Shown: positions 6,990 to 8,968 of the stretch, in pieces
How positions within the stretch are numbered: position 1 is the first letter of the stretch
Layout: the number at the start of each line of letters is the position of its first letter
Assembly: GCA_030039895.1 (NCBI GenBank)
Contig: JASHUR010000035.1
Location: 1 to 8,968, forward strand
Source of the DNA: Acidobacteriaceae bacterium
GTDB taxonomy: Bacteria > Acidobacteriota > Terriglobia > Terriglobales > Acidobacteriaceae
Length of the DNA: 8,968 nucleotides
Reading direction: 5' to 3'
Made by a program: the position numbers and the translations under genes
The notes under the pieces: model-generated
What the model saw: the letters and a program-made list of their open reading frames with translations, nothing else
The model's database searches: none
Told to the model about the DNA's origin: nothing

Positions 6990-8336
6990 TCAGAGTTTCC
7001 CTGTAAGAATTTGAAGATAAGCCAATGCCGTTTCGTACTGCACAACCCCATCGGCCTGTGCATTTTGCGCTGTAATTGCGGCATTTTGTGCGTCGACCAC
7101 CTCAAGCACTGTGGCCTCGCCCGCCTCATAGCGGAGGTTCGTCAGATGAAGACTTTCCTTAGCGGTGTGCACGCTCTCATCAAGGAGCGCGAGCTGGTCA
7201 TGGGCGGCAGCGGCATGCGCGTATGCTTCTTCAAGATTTGCGATCAAAGATCGTTGAGTTGTTGTTAAAGCCACTTGAGCAACGGAGCGCCGAATTTCAC
7301 TCTGTTTGACTTTCTTTTGGGTTGAAAACCAGTTCCATACTGGCAAATCGAGCGTGCCACTGATAGAGTAGCCGAGGTTTTTCACGCCTTCAGGCCCGTT
7401 CACGGCAAACTGTGGGGCGTCGATACCATAGTTGAAATTCAATGCAAGATCCGGAAGATACGATGCCCATGCGGCTTCGACTCCTGCGTCACTCGCCTTG
7501 AGAGCTGCCATGGCGCTCTTCAGTTCCGGGTTGTGAGTCGTAGCTTCCGCATTCACCTCATCGCGGGTGGGTAACGGTTGAATCGCCGCGAGGGGCTGCG
7601 TCTTGTATGGTGTGCGGGGATCAGAAAACAGGAGCACGGCAAGATTCAGCCGGGCGGTCTCAGCCGCAACCTTGGCGTTCGATAAGTCGATCTCGCGTTG
7701 TTCCTGCTGTAGTTCAGCTTTCACTACATCTGAATGCGCAACCTCTCGCTCAGACTCACGCTCACGCGTGACATTTGTGAAGGCTTGTGCTTCACGGAAT
7801 GCTTCGGTCATAAGCTTTTCTTTCGTCTCTGCATCGGATACCGAGTAATACAGGCTGACCACTGTGGCGACCAGCCCGCGTCGAGCAATTTCGAGTTCTG
7901 CGGACGCTTGTGCGGCATTTGCATCTGCGGCTTTTACGTCTGCGAATTGCTTCAACCCTATAGTCTCGTTGATCGAGGCCTGGCTCGCATATTCACGAAT
8001 TGCGTTATTCGCAATGAAGATCGGCGCGGCCTGATTTCCTACCTGGCCGCCCTGATTTCGCCTCCCGTTCGGCTGTGTGTAAAGCAGCTGGTTATGGTAC
8101 GCCGCGGTGGGCAGCAGAGCAGCCTTTGCCAGATAACTGTCAATCGCCGACGTGCCTTGATTTGCGCGGGCTGCCGCATATGCCAGATCGCTCTTTCGCG
8201 CGCGCTGAATCGCTTCATCAAGCGAAATAACTATCGCTCCGGAGGCGTTGTGAGACGCGATGGCCCGCGTTGGAGTCTGGGCATAGGCGCCAGTGATTGG
8301 AACAAGCAAAGTAAGAATGGCAGCAAGCCGGAACAT
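6990..8336 (-). CDS. Outer-membrane efflux channel, TolC family
   Basis: The 448-residue product has the two-repeat outer membrane efflux protein architecture. A signal peptide runs from residue 1 to about 19 (hydrophobic LAAILTLLVPI, cut at AYA|Q). The first repeat spans about 36-235 and begins ISLDEAIQRARKSD; the second spans about 260-445, with NPELKSAMAALKASDAGVEAA, then YLPDLALNFNYG, and the late motif LRYEAGEATVLEVVDAQN (401-418). Helices are long and Ala/Gln/Glu-rich, as in the TolC tunnel. I chose ATG at 8336 because it gives a compact signal peptide and lies just downstream of a candidate promoter. The frame stays open upstream with ATGs at 8363, 8369 and 8432, but none has a better ribosome binding site and the last would put a non-signal segment in front. 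It is the first gene of a tightly packed channel-adaptor-pump operon. Confidence 0.9.
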   Translation of the reverse strand: MFRLAAILTLLVPITGAYAQTPTRAIASHNASGAIVISLDEAIQRARKSDLAYAAARANQGTSAIDSYLAKAALLPTAAYHNQLLYTQPNGRRNQGGQVGNQAAPIFIANNAIREYASQASINETIGLKQFADVKAADANAAQASAELEIARRGLVATVVSLYYSVSDAETKEKLMTEAFREAQAFTNVTRERESEREVAHSDVVKAELQQEQREIDLSNAKVAAETARLNLAVLLFSDPRTPYKTQPLAAIQPLPTRDEVNAEATTHNPELKSAMAALKASDAGVEAAWASYLPDLALNFNYGIDAPQFAVNGPEGVKNLGYSISGTLDLPVWNWFSTQKKVKQSEIRRSVAQVALTTTQRSLIANLEEAYAHAAAAHDQLALLDESVHTAKESLHLTNLRYEAGEATVLEVVDAQNAAITAQNAQADGVVQYETALAYLQILTGKL

Positions 8337-8368
8337 AACCTGCCGACATTGTTCTGACCTCATACCCA

Positions 8369-8396
8369 TATATATAAAGTACGGAAGTATTCTTAA
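8369..8396 (-). promoter_or_regulatory. Candidate promoter of the efflux operon
   Basis: On the minus strand TTAAGA (8396-8391) and TATATA (8374-8369) are separated by 16 bp; each box matches the sigma-70 consensus at 4 of 6 positions. Transcription would begin near 8362, giving a leader of about 25 nt to the ATG at 8336. This also argues against the upstream ATGs as the start of the channel gene. Confidence 0.35.
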
Positions 8397-8433
8397 GACA
8401 GCCTGAATATCAGCCACTTGCAAAACCTGCATC

Positions 8434-8466
8434 TTATGCTGATCTGCGCCGGCGATGTCAGCATAA
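8434..8466. repeat. Inverted repeat TTATGCTGA-N15-TCAGCATAA
   Basis: Perfect 9-bp arms (8434-8442 and 8458-8466) surround a GC-rich 15-nt centre that includes the palindrome CGCCGGCG (8447-8454). It begins 8 bp after the stop of the STAS gene and lies about 38 bp upstream of the candidate efflux promoter. There is no T-tract after it on the minus strand and the arms are not GC-rich, so a plain intrinsic terminator is less likely than an operator or an mRNA 3'-end hairpin. A further copy of one arm (TCAGCATAA) occurs at 552-560. Confidence 0.45.
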
Positions 8467-8474
8467 TTAAAGTG

Positions 8475-8822
8475 CTAGTTGAGCGCGGCAAGGCTGTCGT
8501 CGCGGCATCCGTCAACGGCGAGCAAGGCATCCGTTTTGGTGAGTTGGAAAACAGTCAGAACTCGCTGGCTTACGCCGCAGAGCCGCAGAGCGCCGTTCTT
8601 CTGGCTCAATACACCGTAGACATACACCAACAATCCGAGCCCGGCGCTATCCACAAAGTCCACGCCGGCCAAATCGAATACCATCCGCAAAACACCATCT
8701 GCGATCGCGGCCTGTACCTGAGAATCGGCAACCTTCAAAGAGGTCCCAAGGGTCAGCGGTCCCTGAAAAGTAACCACCGCAGTCTCATTGGCCAGGCGTT
8801 CGATACTGGTCGTCAGTGGCAT
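8475..8822 (-). CDS. STAS-domain protein, anti-sigma factor antagonist type
   Basis: With ATG at 8822 the product is 115 residues, about the size of SpoIIAA (117). It is a single STAS domain: strand TAVVTFQGPLTLG (14-26), helix to about 42, strand LRMVFDLAGVDFVDSAGLG (45-63), then helix and strand ALRLCGVSQRVLTVFQLT. Ser59 in VDSAGLG is the expected site for phosphorylation by an anti-sigma kinase. In the unphosphorylated form such proteins bind the anti-sigma factor and free its sigma factor. No kinase, phosphatase or sigma gene is in the window, so the partner is unknown. The frame stays open to a TTG at 8900, but that extension is Arg-rich, unlike the family, and is probably not translated. 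It is on the same strand as the efflux operon, 138 bp upstream, with an inverted repeat and candidate promoter between, so co-transcription is uncertain. Confidence 0.85.
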   Translation of the reverse strand: MPLTTSIERLANETAVVTFQGPLTLGTSLKVADSQVQAAIADGVLRMVFDLAGVDFVDSAGLGLLVYVYGVLSQKNGALRLCGVSQRVLTVFQLTKTDALLAVDGCRDDSLAALN

Positions 8823-8922
8823 GGTTGGGATTCTACATCCAAAGCCGATGAAACGGGGGCGTATATCTCGGCGATGAACGGGACTCCGAAGTTGAGCCAA
8901 TCCGATGTTTGGACGGAGAGAA

Positions 8923-8968
<46 letters not shown>

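Noticed and set aside
8337..8432. N-terminal extension of the TolC-family channel to an ATG at 8432
   Set aside because: The extra 32 residues precede a complete signal peptide and overlap the candidate promoter and abut the inverted repeat; no good ribosome binding site supports it.
8823..8900. N-terminal extension of the STAS protein to a TTG at 8900
   Set aside because: The added 26 residues are Arg-rich and unlike the family, and ATG 8822 gives the standard length.

Overview
The window looks like chromosomal DNA of a Gram-negative bacterium, most likely an acidobacterium (Terriglobia type). That guess rests on the start of an Oar-like TonB-dependent receptor with an N-terminal carboxypeptidase-regulatory-like domain, a Tat-exported GH125 mannosidase, a complete tripartite RND efflux operon, and moderately GC-rich coding sequence. 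It is inferred from gene style, not from a marker gene.

Layout. (1) Positions 1-289, minus strand: the first 96 codons of a secreted protein that matches the beginning of an acidobacterial TonB-dependent receptor. (2) 290-911: about 620 bp without a convincing gene, holding the divergent control regions of the receptor and the mannosidase, plus several short dyads. (3) 912-2396, plus strand: a GH125 exo-alpha-1,6-mannosidase with a twin-arginine signal and a TTG start. (4) 2397-2596: a short convergent gap containing the 5' remnant of an OmpR-type response regulator, cut off where it runs into the 3' end of the efflux operon. (5) 8336 down to 2563, minus strand: a compact operon in the order outer-membrane channel (TolC family), periplasmic adaptor, inner-membrane RND pump. 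The junctions are TGAATG and TGATG, so translation is probably coupled. (6) 8475-8822, minus strand: a single-domain STAS protein (anti-sigma-factor antagonist type), separated from the operon by a 33-bp inverted repeat and a candidate promoter. (7) 8924-8968, minus strand: the 3' part of tRNA-Asn(GUU), cut by the window edge exactly at the anticodon loop.

How the parts work together. The receptor fragment and the GH125 enzyme are divergently arranged and probably form one edge of a glycan-uptake locus, with mannose-containing glycans as plausible substrates. The three minus-strand genes build one envelope-spanning exporter. Its pump carries the Asp-Asp proton-relay motif of the hydrophobic/amphiphilic (HAE-like) branch and lacks the DFG...DGA motif of CzcA-type metal pumps, so a drug or organic-compound substrate is more likely than a metal. 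No intact regulator of the exporter lies in the window; the only regulator trace is the broken response-regulator gene. I see no convincing evidence of a wholly new system. The most unusual feature is the truncated regulator fused antisense to the pump gene's end.
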